A DNA stretch of 64,000 nt from an uncultured Porphyromonas sp. (GCA_943912835.1 CALTVJ010000003.1:16530-80529), one strand, 5' to 3'. Positions 38,383-46,812 are shown, numbered from the stretch's first letter. Notes: a model not told the origin generated them from the sequence alone. Numbers and translations are program-made.

Positions 38383-38940
38383 TTAATGTACACTCTCTCG
38401 CTCGACACTTTCGTCCTCAGGGATAGCCTCCGTAGAAAAGATGACACTCGTAGCCCCTAGCGTAAAGACATCCCCGTTACTTAGGTTGTGCCATTCTTTG
38501 GGAGCCAAGAGCTCTCCAGCGACGAAAGTCCCAACACGACTATCATGGTCCATAAGAGCCCACTGAGGTGCACCATGCTTATTCAAGCGAACCCGAATGA
38601 TACAATGATGCCTGTCCATTGAGGGATCAGCCGTAATAATCGGGATATCGGTGATGGTATCCTTATTACGGCGTCCAATATGATTCAAGCCCTTATTGAG
38701 CGGAAAATACTGCTTATAACCAAAGACATTCTCCAGAACGATAATATGCCCCCAGTTATGTTGCTCTTTATCATTCTGCTCAGCTCCATCGTCTTTACGC
38801 TTTAACTTAATACGCATCTGATGTGTACAACTTGGGCATACCAAAGCCATGCGTTCTTCTTTTGAAGTTCGCAGCTCCGCTAAACGAGCGTCACTAAGCA
38901 CAATAGCTTCATCACACTTGGGGCAAAATATCTTCTTCAT
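38383..38940 (-). CDS. Zinc-ribbon and FHA domain protein
   Basis: A 185-aa cytosolic protein. The N terminus has a zinc ribbon (FCPKC at 5-8 with CPSC near 35-38), and residues about 75-170 form an FHA domain (LNHIGRRNKDTITDI, SMDRHHCIIRV, DHDSRVGTFVAGE, NGDVFTLGATSVIF) that binds phosphothreonine peptides. No Ser/Thr kinase gene is in the window, so the partner is unknown. It lies 19 nt after ctp and 24 nt before dtxR. Confidence 0.88.
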   Translation of the reverse strand: MKKIFCPKCDEAIVLSDARLAELRTSKEERMALVCPSCTHQMRIKLKRKDDGAEQNDKEQHNWGHIIVLENVFGYKQYFPLNKGLNHIGRRNKDTITDIPIITADPSMDRHHCIIRVRLNKHGAPQWALMDHDSRVGTFVAGELLAPKEWHNLSNGDVFTLGATSVIFSTEAIPEDESVERESVH

Positions 38941-38959
38941 CTTCTTCTCCGTATCCTCT

Positions 38960-40627
38960 CTATTTTGTCGTATTTATTTTATTAGGAGCCAATACACTGT
39001 TATATCTGGCTCTATCTTGCAGATACTTATCTGCCTCGGCAACCACTTTATCATCTATGAGATTGCGAACAGCTACACCCCTTTGATAATAGTAGCGTTC
39101 GATAATAGTAGTCTCTAGAAAGCGTTCAATATGAGGTCTAAGCATATCTAGATCCTTATGCAGGTTGGGCTCTAAAGCTTTTTTAAGACTATCAATAAGT
39201 GTTGAAGAGGATTTAAGATGTCCCTCAAACTCGGCAATTTCCTGAAGTTTCTCTAGTGCCTTGAGACTTTGACGGTCATAGTCAAACTTTTTCTCTTTTA
39301 GCATCTTACCGAAGTCTTGGTAGTCGGCATCTGCAATACGAAAGTCCTTGGCAGGAGCAATGCTTGGGTGTTTCTGTACATAAGCAGTGACCCAATCAAA
39401 GACCTCAGGGCTGTAACTCAAATAATAAATCATCGTAGGCAGAGAGTCGCTCTTGATCGTACTGTCAGGCAAAATCCCCCCAGCATCACGTACGGGACGA
39501 CCTCCAGCCGTATGGAATAGGGCTTTGAGACTATCGGGTGTCTCCTTAAGACCTCGACCAGCCCTTGCCTCATGATAGTCTAGACGTTGTATGCAACGAC
39601 CACTAGGGATATAATACTTCGCTGTGGTCAATTTGAGTGTCCCTGAGTGTGGCATCTCCACTGTAGATTGTACTAAACCCTTACCAAAACTTTTTTGCCC
39701 CAACACAACAGCTCTATCCATATCCTGCAGAGCTCCAGCTACAATCTCACTAGCAGAGGCACTCTGTCCGTTGATGAGGACAACAAGGGGCATATCAGGA
39801 GCGATAGGCTTCGTCTTAGTACGAAAACTCTCATTGAGCTTAAGGTCTGCACGTCCTCTAGTCGAAACAACCAGACTGCCCTCTGGCACGAAAAAGCTAA
39901 CAATCTTCACAGCCTCAGCAAGAAGTCCGCCTCCATTCCCTCTAAGGTCGAAGACTAAACCCTTGATTTGATGTTTGCTGCGCAATTCCTCCAGAGTACG
40001 ACGCACTTCACTCGCCGCACTATTGGTAAAGCTTGATAGCGCAATATAACCATAACCTCCTGGGGTCACACCATAGTGCGAAACAGGAGGAACGACAATT
40101 TTTTTGCGTACGAAGTTAATTCGTCGTGGCTTGGCCTCTCCTAAGCGTTGTATGAGGATACTTATCTTGCTCCCTGGTGCACCTTTGAGTGCAGCACTCA
40201 CAAGTTCACTCGTTGAGCGTCTGTAATCCTTACCATCAATCTCGAGAATGATGTCACCAGCACGCAAACCAGCCAAAGCCGCAGGCATACCCTCCATAGG
40301 GCTGTTGATTAAGACTGTGCTGTCGGCTCGCTGGGTAATGATAGCACCAATACCCGCATATTCGCCCGTAGTCATCAGCTTGAGCTTCTCGTTATCTTCT
40401 TTGCTGTAATACTCCGTATAGGGGTCAAGACTCTGGAGCATAGCATCTATGCCGACACGACTCATACGCTCGATGTCTACACTATCTACGAAATAATGGT
40501 CGAGCATCGCCATAGAGGAACCTATGACATCTAAGGCTTTGGCATAAGCAAGCTTATTGTTTTTTTGCGCGTTTACCCCAGTTGCGCCAAGTAGCACAAG
40601 CCCTAAGGCTATCAGATATTTTTTCAT
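38960..40627 (-). CDS. S41 family C-terminal processing peptidase
   Basis: The protein is 555 aa from the ATG at 40627, with a signal peptide (YLIALGLVLLGATGVNA). A PDZ domain (MPAALAGLRAGDIILEIDG) precedes the protease core, with catalytic Ser in NGQSASASEIVAGALQD and Lys in LGQKSFGKGLVQ. A C-terminal DUF3340-like helical part is present. It acts as a periplasmic tail-specific protease. The longer frame to 40642 begins with TTG. Its leader contains the full repeat copy B, between a TATCTTTG box and the ATG. Confidence 0.93.
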   Translation of the reverse strand: MKKYLIALGLVLLGATGVNAQKNNKLAYAKALDVIGSSMAMLDHYFVDSVDIERMSRVGIDAMLQSLDPYTEYYSKEDNEKLKLMTTGEYAGIGAIITQRADSTVLINSPMEGMPAALAGLRAGDIILEIDGKDYRRSTSELVSAALKGAPGSKISILIQRLGEAKPRRINFVRKKIVVPPVSHYGVTPGGYGYIALSSFTNSAASEVRRTLEELRSKHQIKGLVFDLRGNGGGLLAEAVKIVSFFVPEGSLVVSTRGRADLKLNESFRTKTKPIAPDMPLVVLINGQSASASEIVAGALQDMDRAVVLGQKSFGKGLVQSTVEMPHSGTLKLTTAKYYIPSGRCIQRLDYHEARAGRGLKETPDSLKALFHTAGGRPVRDAGGILPDSTIKSDSLPTMIYYLSYSPEVFDWVTAYVQKHPSIAPAKDFRIADADYQDFGKMLKEKKFDYDRQSLKALEKLQEIAEFEGHLKSSSTLIDSLKKALEPNLHKDLDMLRPHIERFLETTIIERYYYQRGVAVRNLIDDKVVAEADKYLQDRARYNSVLAPNKINTTK

Positions 40628-40675
40628 AAAGATTTTTCTCAATCACGAATACAAAAAGTCTCATCAAGACTATAT

Positions 40676-40849
40676 GAGACCGTTGCACGGGTCACAAAAT
40701 GACAAGTTTTACTTGTTATTTTGTGAGATTTTGCAGAATGCGGTAATCGCAAGGCATTGAGACTGAGGGCGCAGGGAGTTTACTCTTGTAAATGACCAAG
40801 CCCAAATGTCGAAAATAACGAAGCGAGTGCCGTACTATGCAATAGTCTC
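40676..40849 (+). mobile_element. MITE-like element, copy B, with terminal inverted repeats and target duplication
   Basis: This 174-bp element has ends GAGACCGTTGCA (40676-40687) and TGCAATAGTCTC (40838-40849), matching as inverted repeats at 10 of 12 positions. The flanks on both sides are TATAT (40671-40675 and 40850-40854), a likely 5-bp duplication. Inside is a 15-bp hairpin at 40693-40725 (CACAAAATGACAAGT with ACTTGTTATTTTGTG, one wobble). It has no coding capacity. Copies A and C share its right half. The element that would move it is not in the window. Confidence 0.75.
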
Positions 40850-40855
40850 TATATA

Positions 40856-40863
40856 CAAAGATA
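40856..40863 (-). promoter_or_regulatory. -7 box for ctp-FHA-dtxR, displaced by the MITE
   Basis: TATCTTTG on the minus strand sits 7 bp outside the right end of the repeat. Transcription would begin at the repeat's edge, giving a leader of about 220 nt that includes the repeat. Confidence 0.55.
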
Positions 40864-40970
40864 CAACATTATATAAGTCATTATAGCATTAACCTTAAAG
40901 CAAAACAACCAAACTTTCCTTATCTTGATTAGACCTCTTCTAAAATTAAACCCCATATTAAAAAAGTTCT

Positions 40971-40999
40971 GCCCCAAGCTTCTTAGTAGAGTTTGGGGC
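40971..40999 (-). terminator. Terminator after the fimbrial-type lipoprotein gene
   Basis: The stem GCCCCAAGCT with AGTTTGGGGC (small bulge) is followed on the minus strand by AACTTTTTTAA, an intrinsic terminator form. Confidence 0.85.
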
Positions 41000-41056
41000 A
41001 AAATCTTTCAATTATTTCTATTACAATAAGATCTGTCTAACAACTAATCTTATATT

Positions 41057-43516
41057 TTATCTTCGATCCTTAAAAGGACGAATAAATCCTTTACGCATAT
41101 CCTTTTTCTCTCTCGCTTCTGTAAATATTTCCAAACCAACAAATTGGTTTCTATCATCATAACCATTACCCCCAGAAGCTTTTTCTCTATAAAAGGGTTG
41201 AGCTGCTCTAGTCGGCAAAGCCATATGAAGGCTCCAAACTGAGACACCCCCTGCGTTTGTTCGAGTTGTCGGATTGCTAAAATCATAGTACTCCCCTCCC
41301 CAAGGCAAAGCTTTCAGAGCACTTGTACTCTTTGTTAAATACTTAGCGGTGAACCCAGAACGAATAACACGGCGTTTAGGATCTTCATCTGGATGTGGTA
41401 GTGTTTGATCTCCCGGAGGAGCAGTAGTCTCCGAATCAGCAATACGAAGACCACCCATCGGGAAGTAACGTTCTACGATACGACCTTTCTTTTGAGAATT
41501 TCGACGTATTTCTTCAATATACTCCGTAACAATATCTGTTTTTCTTTCATCGTACAATTCATTTGTGAAAGGAGACCTAAAAAACACGACTTCAGACCCT
41601 TGATATGTATGAGGATTAAATCTACCCAAATGGAAAAATCTATCAACGTCTTCACGTGGAACTATGACAGAGGTAACCTTCAATGCAAATCCTTGCTCAT
41701 AACCTTCGAACCCTGTAGCTGGGACAACACCTAATTGGCTCCATGCAGGATACTGGTTGGCTTTTAAGGGAACAGTTTCGTATCGCCAAACGGAAATATA
41801 ACGATCGTCATCAGGGGCTTCTCCCATTGCATCTGGCATAAATCTCAAAGCCGTAGTAAACATTGGGTTATCCTTATCCTCTTTACTTATGTAATAAAAA
41901 GATCTATAAGTTCTTATATTCTTACCATCTGGAGCAGCCTCTTCTATCGCATATAACCCTCCATCATCAACATTTCGAGTATTATAGAGTCTTTCATGAT
42001 CCTCAGGATTAGCTGAAGCACTACGATATAACGCGGTTTCAATAGCCTGTAACAATCTATAACTTTCAAGATAGTCTGGTTGCGCTGTTATATGGTTATT
42101 ATCTTTTATTTTTAGTTTTCTTATCGAGGGAAAGATCGCAGCCATTTCTCCAACAGTTGGGACATGATAACCAGCTGGAACTAGAGAAGCTTCCCTCTCT
42201 CTAGCATCCTTAGATGTATAAAAGCCAGAGTATTTAGGTTTATCAGCAGGCTTAGAAATGTCGTCATTCCATATTTTAGTCGTGTGGGTAGTTGCCAACG
42301 TCCCTTCAATAGGTGAAACATTATACTCTCCAACCCAATAAAGTGGATTATTCACCAAAAATGGATCCTCTTCTTGAACTCTAAGATTCATCGAAACAAA
42401 GTTCGTCGTAGGGAGTGCCGACGAAGCAAAAACTCTGTTATATGTTTTAGGTGTATTGGCACTTCCATCGATCAAATCAACAATGGTTTTTTGTTCAATA
42501 TCTTTAGGACGAGGGCTATTAAACTGATCTGCAAGAATATTGGGTCCATGATGTGCCACCCCCTCCATAAAGACCAAGGTATAAAACCAAGAAGACTTGC
42601 TATTCGCTTTAACAAAGATTCCGCTTTTTCGAGGTATTGTATATATCAACTCCTTATAACGAACGTTTGTAACTCCCTGAGCCTTAGGCCATTTATCAGA
42701 GAACAATCCATATCCTAAAATTTTAAGATCTGGACTAAACGGAAGCCCTGATTGATTGGTAAATTTAACCGAAGTAAAGGTAATATTTTGCTTTGTTGCA
42801 TTCTCCACTCTCAGTCTCAAAACTGTAGCCATTGGCTTAAAAGAAATTGATTTTAAACTCTTCAATTTCTTAAGCTTTCGAACTTGTGCTTTAGTATCAT
42901 AGTAAAAATCCGAAACCTTATACCAATCTTGAGTTTTTGCATAAAATGGCATCTTTAATTGAACCGACTGAGTATCATCTGTTACTTGATCTTGCATTTC
43001 TAAATGTTCAGGCAAAATGGCCATTCCCGATATCTTTTCCGAAAAGACTTTAACAGTTGTATTTTTCCCTTTATCAGCAACGTCATAAGATAATACTACT
43101 GCATGTACCTTATAACTAGCATCTTGTGGCAGTCTAGGATCTACTGGGAGATTCATTTTCCCTTGATAAAAGAAATCTTTGCTATCTTTCTTTCTAGCAA
43201 ATGTAACAGTCGTATAAGCAGTATTATCTTCCCCTAAAGTGACCCCCACTTTTGCGATAAAAGAAGAAATTTTTTGAGACGAACTCTGTGTGGGGAGCGT
43301 TGTAGGTAGCCCTGTCTTTTCACTTTCACTAAACTCATAAGTTAAAGCTTTGAGTCCCTCCTCATCAAACTGAGAGTGAAGATCCACCTCTACACTCTCT
43401 ACTTTAAACTCTTCAGATCGTGAGCTATTGTCTATTGTCTCCTTTTGACACCCCACAACCAGCATAGACATGACCCAAATAAAAATGGGATATATAAACT
43501 GTATTCTTGTTTTCAT
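41057..43516 (-). CDS. Large fimbrial-type surface lipoprotein
   Basis: An 819-aa protein with a lipoprotein signal (IFIWVMSMLVVGC, Cys near 23), beta-rich segments (ATVLRLRVENATKQNITFTSVKFTN, typical of fimbrillin/Mfa-like N-terminal domains), and a C-terminal region with GYHVPTVGEMAAIFPS and IADSETT motifs like the adhesin tip parts of FimA/Mfa accessory proteins. I infer a minor fimbrial subunit or anchored adhesin; the exact family is not certain. The gene is clearly more AT-rich than its neighbours and sits between the MITE and an AT-rich gap, which suggests acquisition. It is 16 nt after a 46-codon gene. Confidence 0.7.
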   Translation of the reverse strand: MKTRIQFIYPIFIWVMSMLVVGCQKETIDNSSRSEEFKVESVEVDLHSQFDEEGLKALTYEFSESEKTGLPTTLPTQSSSQKISSFIAKVGVTLGEDNTAYTTVTFARKKDSKDFFYQGKMNLPVDPRLPQDASYKVHAVVLSYDVADKGKNTTVKVFSEKISGMAILPEHLEMQDQVTDDTQSVQLKMPFYAKTQDWYKVSDFYYDTKAQVRKLKKLKSLKSISFKPMATVLRLRVENATKQNITFTSVKFTNQSGLPFSPDLKILGYGLFSDKWPKAQGVTNVRYKELIYTIPRKSGIFVKANSKSSWFYTLVFMEGVAHHGPNILADQFNSPRPKDIEQKTIVDLIDGSANTPKTYNRVFASSALPTTNFVSMNLRVQEEDPFLVNNPLYWVGEYNVSPIEGTLATTHTTKIWNDDISKPADKPKYSGFYTSKDAREREASLVPAGYHVPTVGEMAAIFPSIRKLKIKDNNHITAQPDYLESYRLLQAIETALYRSASANPEDHERLYNTRNVDDGGLYAIEEAAPDGKNIRTYRSFYYISKEDKDNPMFTTALRFMPDAMGEAPDDDRYISVWRYETVPLKANQYPAWSQLGVVPATGFEGYEQGFALKVTSVIVPREDVDRFFHLGRFNPHTYQGSEVVFFRSPFTNELYDERKTDIVTEYIEEIRRNSQKKGRIVERYFPMGGLRIADSETTAPPGDQTLPHPDEDPKRRVIRSGFTAKYLTKSTSALKALPWGGEYYDFSNPTTRTNAGGVSVWSLHMALPTRAAQPFYREKASGGNGYDDRNQFVGLEIFTEAREKKDMRKGFIRPFKDRR

Positions 43517-43532
43517 AAAACTTAATTATTTA

Positions 43533-43673
43533 TTATTCCTCAGAAACCCATTCTTCTGTAGTCAGAGTTTCTTCGATGGAAGCATCTGTCGACAAGCTAT
43601 CCAATAATGATAGGCTTCTTAATGCCCAGACACTGATTCTTGGGGGAATATACCCCCTGTACATTTTAGCCAT
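43533..43673 (-). CDS. 46-residue peptide gene heading the lipoprotein operon
   Basis: The product begins MAKMYRGYIPPRISVW, then has LRSLSLLDSLS, and ends in an acidic tail (TTEEWVSEE). No signal peptide or helix is seen. Short genes starting with a Y-x-P-P/APxI-type motif and with polar or acidic tails commonly precede fimbrillin-type lipoproteins in Bacteroidota; that analogy is the only clue. Its ATG lies about 107 nt after a TACCTTTG box and its stop 16 nt before the lipoprotein ATG, so it shares the transcript. A second ATG lies three codons in. Confidence 0.6.
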   Translation of the reverse strand: MAKMYRGYIPPRISVWALRSLSLLDSLSTDASIEETLTTEEWVSEE

Positions 43674-43779
43674 TATAACATCTCATTTTAAAAGTTTAGA
43701 AACAATATGGGGCAACTCTAAGAGCACCCCAATTATAACAATTTAGATTGGTTATCCGTCTAGATTAGAATTTCTTATA

Positions 43780-43787
43780 CAAAGGTA
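43780..43787 (-). promoter_or_regulatory. -7 box for the 46-aa/lipoprotein operon
   Basis: TACCTTTG on the minus strand. In the gap 43788-44076 beyond it I see only AT-rich sequence and a small GTTAAG/CTTAAC dyad, no convincing gene. Confidence 0.65.
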
Positions 43788-44076
43788 TTTATTTCTCGAT
43801 TAATCCAAACTATTAAAACTTGACATCCTAGTTAAGCTGTAGTCGCAAGACAAAATCTTAACATTTCAAACAATTTAAAAACAAAGAAGTCAGATTCACA
43901 ATGTTACCACACTCAACTCTGTTGGATCATAGCCTTAACTCCATACATACAAGACAATAATTAGCATACCGAGAAGACAATGATCGATCAACTAGGAGAA
44001 GAACTGTCACTTCACTTGATCAAAGCTCAAGAGAAAGAATAATCAAACAAAAGAGACAAAAAAGCTATGTTTTACT

Positions 44077-44084
44077 TATCTTTG
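44077..44084 (+). promoter_or_regulatory. -7 box for the NlpC/P60 gene
   Basis: TATCTTTG ends 6 nt before the ATG at 44091, so the mRNA is predicted leaderless or nearly so, and the longer frame from 44067 is excluded. Confidence 0.7.
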
Positions 44085-44090
44085 TGGCAT

Positions 44091-44651
44091 ATGATGATAT
44101 TAAAACGTATATACCTAGTCTTACTTGCCATCACTTTGTGCACTGCTGCACATGCTGAGGTAAGACGTAAGAAGCCGTTAAAAAAAGAAGCTGAAACAAG
44201 CGAACTTAGCTACACAGAAGAGATCAACAAACTCATAGACTACGGCAAAGAGCTACTAGGCAAAAGATACCGTTCTCGTGGGCCTGGAGGGATTACACTC
44301 GACTGCTCTGGCTTCGTCAGTTATGTTTTTTCGAAGCTTGATATCAGCCTACCACGCAGTAGCCGAGCGATGTCTAGCTATACTCAGCCTATACAACAAA
44401 GCGACATCAAGCCTGGTGACTTGCTATACTTCCGTGGACGCAACAGACGTGGCGGAGTAGGACACGTTGCTATGGTGGTAGATGTCGACGGAGACGATAT
44501 CAAGATGATCCATAGTAGCACCAGTCGAGGGGTCATTATCGAATCTTACAAACGCTCTGCCTACTTCGCTTGTCGCTATCTAGGGGCTGGTCGTGTAACC
44601 GCATTACAGAAACTGTTCCAATCAAAGTCTCAAAAAACAGACGAAGAGTAA
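44091..44651 (+). CDS. NlpC/P60 family peptidoglycan endopeptidase
   Basis: The protein is 186 aa from the ATG at 44091 (a second ATG follows at once). A signal peptide (IYLVLLAITLCTAAHA) leads to an NlpC/P60 domain with catalytic Cys in TLDCSGFVSYVF, His in GVGHVAMVVD and a second His in KMIHSSTSRGV. It cleaves gamma-D-Glu-diaminopimelate-type peptide bonds in the wall. A short basic linker (RRKKPLKKE) follows the signal. It is transcribed alone or with the DUF5606 gene 55 nt downstream. Confidence 0.92.
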   Translation: MMILKRIYLVLLAITLCTAAHAEVRRKKPLKKEAETSELSYTEEINKLIDYGKELLGKRYRSRGPGGITLDCSGFVSYVFSKLDISLPRSSRAMSSYTQPIQQSDIKPGDLLYFRGRNRRGGVGHVAMVVDVDGDDIKMIHSSTSRGVIIESYKRSAYFACRYLGAGRVTALQKLFQSKSQKTDEE

Positions 44652-44706
44652 AGCGTCTCTACTGCACTCTACCAAGATATTTAAAATCAAGACATAATAA
44701 AATATA

Positions 44707-45114
44707 ATGCTAAGTAGAATCTTATCTGTATCTGGCAAATCTGGCTTGTATCGCCTCCTAAGCCAAGGTAATGGAACGCTTATCGTTGAGTCGCTCAGCG
44801 ACAAGAAACGCATGCCCATTCATGCCAAAGACCGTGTGGTCTCTCTAGGAGACATCACTATGTACACCACAGAAGATGATATGCCACTATCAGATGTCCT
44901 CACAGCTGTGCTCAAGACTTTCGAAGGGCAAGCTATAGACATCAAGAAGTACAGCTCTTCGGCTGATCTCTTCGAGAGTTTCGGCACTTGCGTTCCCAAT
45001 TTCGACCGTGAACGTGTGTATGCTAGCGATATCAAAAAACTATACACTTGGTATAACCTCCTCATCGGAGCTGGCTTCACTAGCTTCACAGAGGAAGAGA
45101 CTCCTGAACAATAG
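44707..45114 (+). CDS. DUF5606 family protein
   Basis: A 135-aa cytosolic protein (ILSVSGKSGLYRLLSQG, VSLGDITMYTTEDDMPL, ASDIKKLYTWYNLLIGAG). The N-terminal half resembles a small SH3-like beta domain. It matches DUF5606, function unknown, widespread in Bacteroidota. A terminator follows at once. Confidence 0.85.
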   Translation: MLSRILSVSGKSGLYRLLSQGNGTLIVESLSDKKRMPIHAKDRVVSLGDITMYTTEDDMPLSDVLTAVLKTFEGQAIDIKKYSSSADLFESFGTCVPNFDRERVYASDIKKLYTWYNLLIGAGFTSFTEEETPEQ

Positions 45115-45123
45115 TTGTGTATA

Positions 45124-45162
45124 TAGCCCCTTGGTCGCCACTTTGGCTGGACTAAGGGGCTA
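45124..45162 (+). terminator. Terminator after DUF5606 gene
   Basis: The stem TAGCCCCTTGGTC with GACTAAGGGGCTA (one G-T pair), 10 nt after the stop, followed by AAAACTT. Confidence 0.8.
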
Positions 45163-45202
45163 AAACTTAAAAACACTTCAAGCAAAGCTCAAAATCTGTC
45201 AG

Positions 45203-45210
45203 TAAATTTG
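45203..45210 (+). promoter_or_regulatory. -7 box for kbl
   Basis: TAAATTTG fits TAnnTTTG and lies 42 nt before the ATG at 45253. It overlaps the TTG start of the longer frame, which is rejected. Confidence 0.5.
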
Positions 45211-45252
45211 CTACTGTCTAGAAACATAATACTATATAATCACATCAGCACC

Positions 45253-46443
45253 ATGTTTAAGGGAATGAAAAGCTACCTGCAAGCCGAACTTAAGGCCATT
45301 GAGGAAGCAGGGTTATACAAAAAAGAGCGTATCATCATCACCCCTCAGTCTGCAGACATCAAAGTCGGAGAAGGGCAACCTGTAGTCAATTTCTGCGCCA
45401 ACAACTACCTTGGATTAAGCGATCATCCTCGCCTTATTGAGGCAGCAAAAAAAGCTATGGATAGCCACGGCTTCGGTATGAGTAGTGTACGCTTCATCTG
45501 CGGAACGCAAGACATTCACAAAGCACTAGAGCAAGCTATCTCTGATTATTTCAAGACGGAAGACACTATCCTCTATGCTGCCTGCTTTGATGCTAACGGA
45601 GGTGTTTTTGAGCCTCTTTTCGGAGAAGAAGATGCCATCATCAGCGATGCCCTAAATCATGCAAGTATCATTGACGGGATACGTCTCTGCAAAGCCAAAC
45701 GTTACCGCTATGCCAACGCAGATATGGCAGACCTAGAGCGTGCCTTGCAAGAAGCTCAGAGTGCAAGACATCGCATCATCGTGACAGACGGTGTATTCTC
45801 TATGGACGGCAACGTCGCTCCCATGGACAAGATTTGTAACTTAGCTGACAAATATGATGCCCTCGTGATGGTAGACGAGTGCCACTCAGCTGGGGTCGTA
45901 GGGCCAACAGGACGAGGCGTAGCAGAGCAATTTAATTGCTATGGTCGCATAGACATCCACACGGGTACGCTCGGCAAGGCTTTTGGTGGTGGTATCGGAG
46001 GCTTCACAACAGGTCCCAAAGAGATCATCGACATGCTTCGCCAACGTAGTCGCCCATATCTTTTCTCAAACTCTATCCCACCCGCAGTAGTTGGGGCTGG
46101 ACTTGAAGTCTTCGATATGCTTAACGAGAGCGATGAGCTACACAGCAAACTCATGCAAAACGTGGAGTATTTCCGTACGAAGATGCTTGAGGCAGGCTTC
46201 GACATCAAGCCTACGCAAAGTGCTATCTGTGCTGTGATGCTCTACGATGCCAAACTCAGCCAAGAGTATGCAGCACGCCTTCTTGAGGAGGGTATCTACG
46301 TTACAGGCTTCTACTACCCAGTGGTTCCTAAGGGCGAAGCACGCATACGCGTTCAACTTTCGGCAGCTCACGACAAACTTCACCTAGACCATGCTATCTC
46401 GGCATTCATCAAGGTAGGACGTGAATTAGGTGTACTGAAATAA
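45253..46443 (+). CDS. kbl: Glycine C-acetyltransferase (2-amino-3-ketobutyrate CoA ligase)
   Basis: The protein is 396 aa from the ATG at 45253. It is a PLP enzyme of the alpha-oxoamine synthase family: FCANNYLGLSDHP, GTQDIHKALEQAI, the cofactor Asp in VMVDECHSAG, and the Schiff-base Lys in TLGKAFGGGIGG. It converts 2-amino-3-ketobutyrate and CoA to glycine and acetyl-CoA in threonine degradation. Threonine dehydrogenase is not adjacent. A Bacteroidota serine palmitoyltransferase is a related alternative, but the sequence fits Kbl better. Confidence 0.93.
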   Translation: MFKGMKSYLQAELKAIEEAGLYKKERIIITPQSADIKVGEGQPVVNFCANNYLGLSDHPRLIEAAKKAMDSHGFGMSSVRFICGTQDIHKALEQAISDYFKTEDTILYAACFDANGGVFEPLFGEEDAIISDALNHASIIDGIRLCKAKRYRYANADMADLERALQEAQSARHRIIVTDGVFSMDGNVAPMDKICNLADKYDALVMVDECHSAGVVGPTGRGVAEQFNCYGRIDIHTGTLGKAFGGGIGGFTTGPKEIIDMLRQRSRPYLFSNSIPPAVVGAGLEVFDMLNESDELHSKLMQNVEYFRTKMLEAGFDIKPTQSAICAVMLYDAKLSQEYAARLLEEGIYVTGFYYPVVPKGEARIRVQLSAAHDKLHLDHAISAFIKVGRELGVLK

Positions 46444-46485
46444 GAGTACAGTCCTCTGTCTCTAAACATAGAGATAAACGAACTT

Positions 46486-46529
46486 AAACATCAGGTTAGA
46501 CCAAATAATTATGGTCTAGCCTGATGTTT
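46486..46529 (+). terminator. Terminator of kbl
   Basis: An 18-bp stem (AAACATCAGGTTAGACCA and TGGTCTAGCCTGATGTTT, one wobble) followed by TTTGCG. Confidence 0.9.
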
Positions 46530-46579
46530 TTTGCGACTTTTACCTCATATTAAACAAGTTCTTTTATCAAAATCCCATA

Positions 46580-46786
46580 CAATATGATGAGAAATTATGG
46601 CATTCAACCTAAAAAACTTATCAGCAAAACATCGTCAAACATTTAACTGAAAGCCTCATTATCGCAAGCCTTTTGACGGTATTCATTATTCTGCTACGGG
46701 GCATGAACTTGCAAGAGATTAGAGCAAGTGCTCTGTATTTTGTCCTTCTTTATGTATTGATTATTCTTTCCCAAAAAAGAATATAA
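46580..46786 (+). pseudogene. Possible remnant of a small two-helix membrane protein
   Basis: Between the kbl terminator and a second hairpin at 46813 there is no intact gene. One frame from an ATG near 46585 gives MRNYGIQPKKLISKTSSNI then stops. A second frame open from 46613 to the stop at 46784-46786 reads HLTESLIIASLLTVFIILL, then an Arg/Glu turn, then ALYFVLLYVLIILSQKRI, two plausible helices with no ATG at its head. A single-base shift near 46633 would join them into a protein of about 70 aa. It may be a frameshifted remnant or a chance arrangement. Confidence 0.3.
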
Positions 46787-46812
46787 AATCAACAGCGAGA
46801 TCGTCTAACGAG

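Noticed and set aside
43980..44042. 20-codon ORF (MIDQLGEELS...) upstream of the NlpC gene
   Set aside because: It is too short, lies upstream of the TATCTTTG box, and has no supporting signal.
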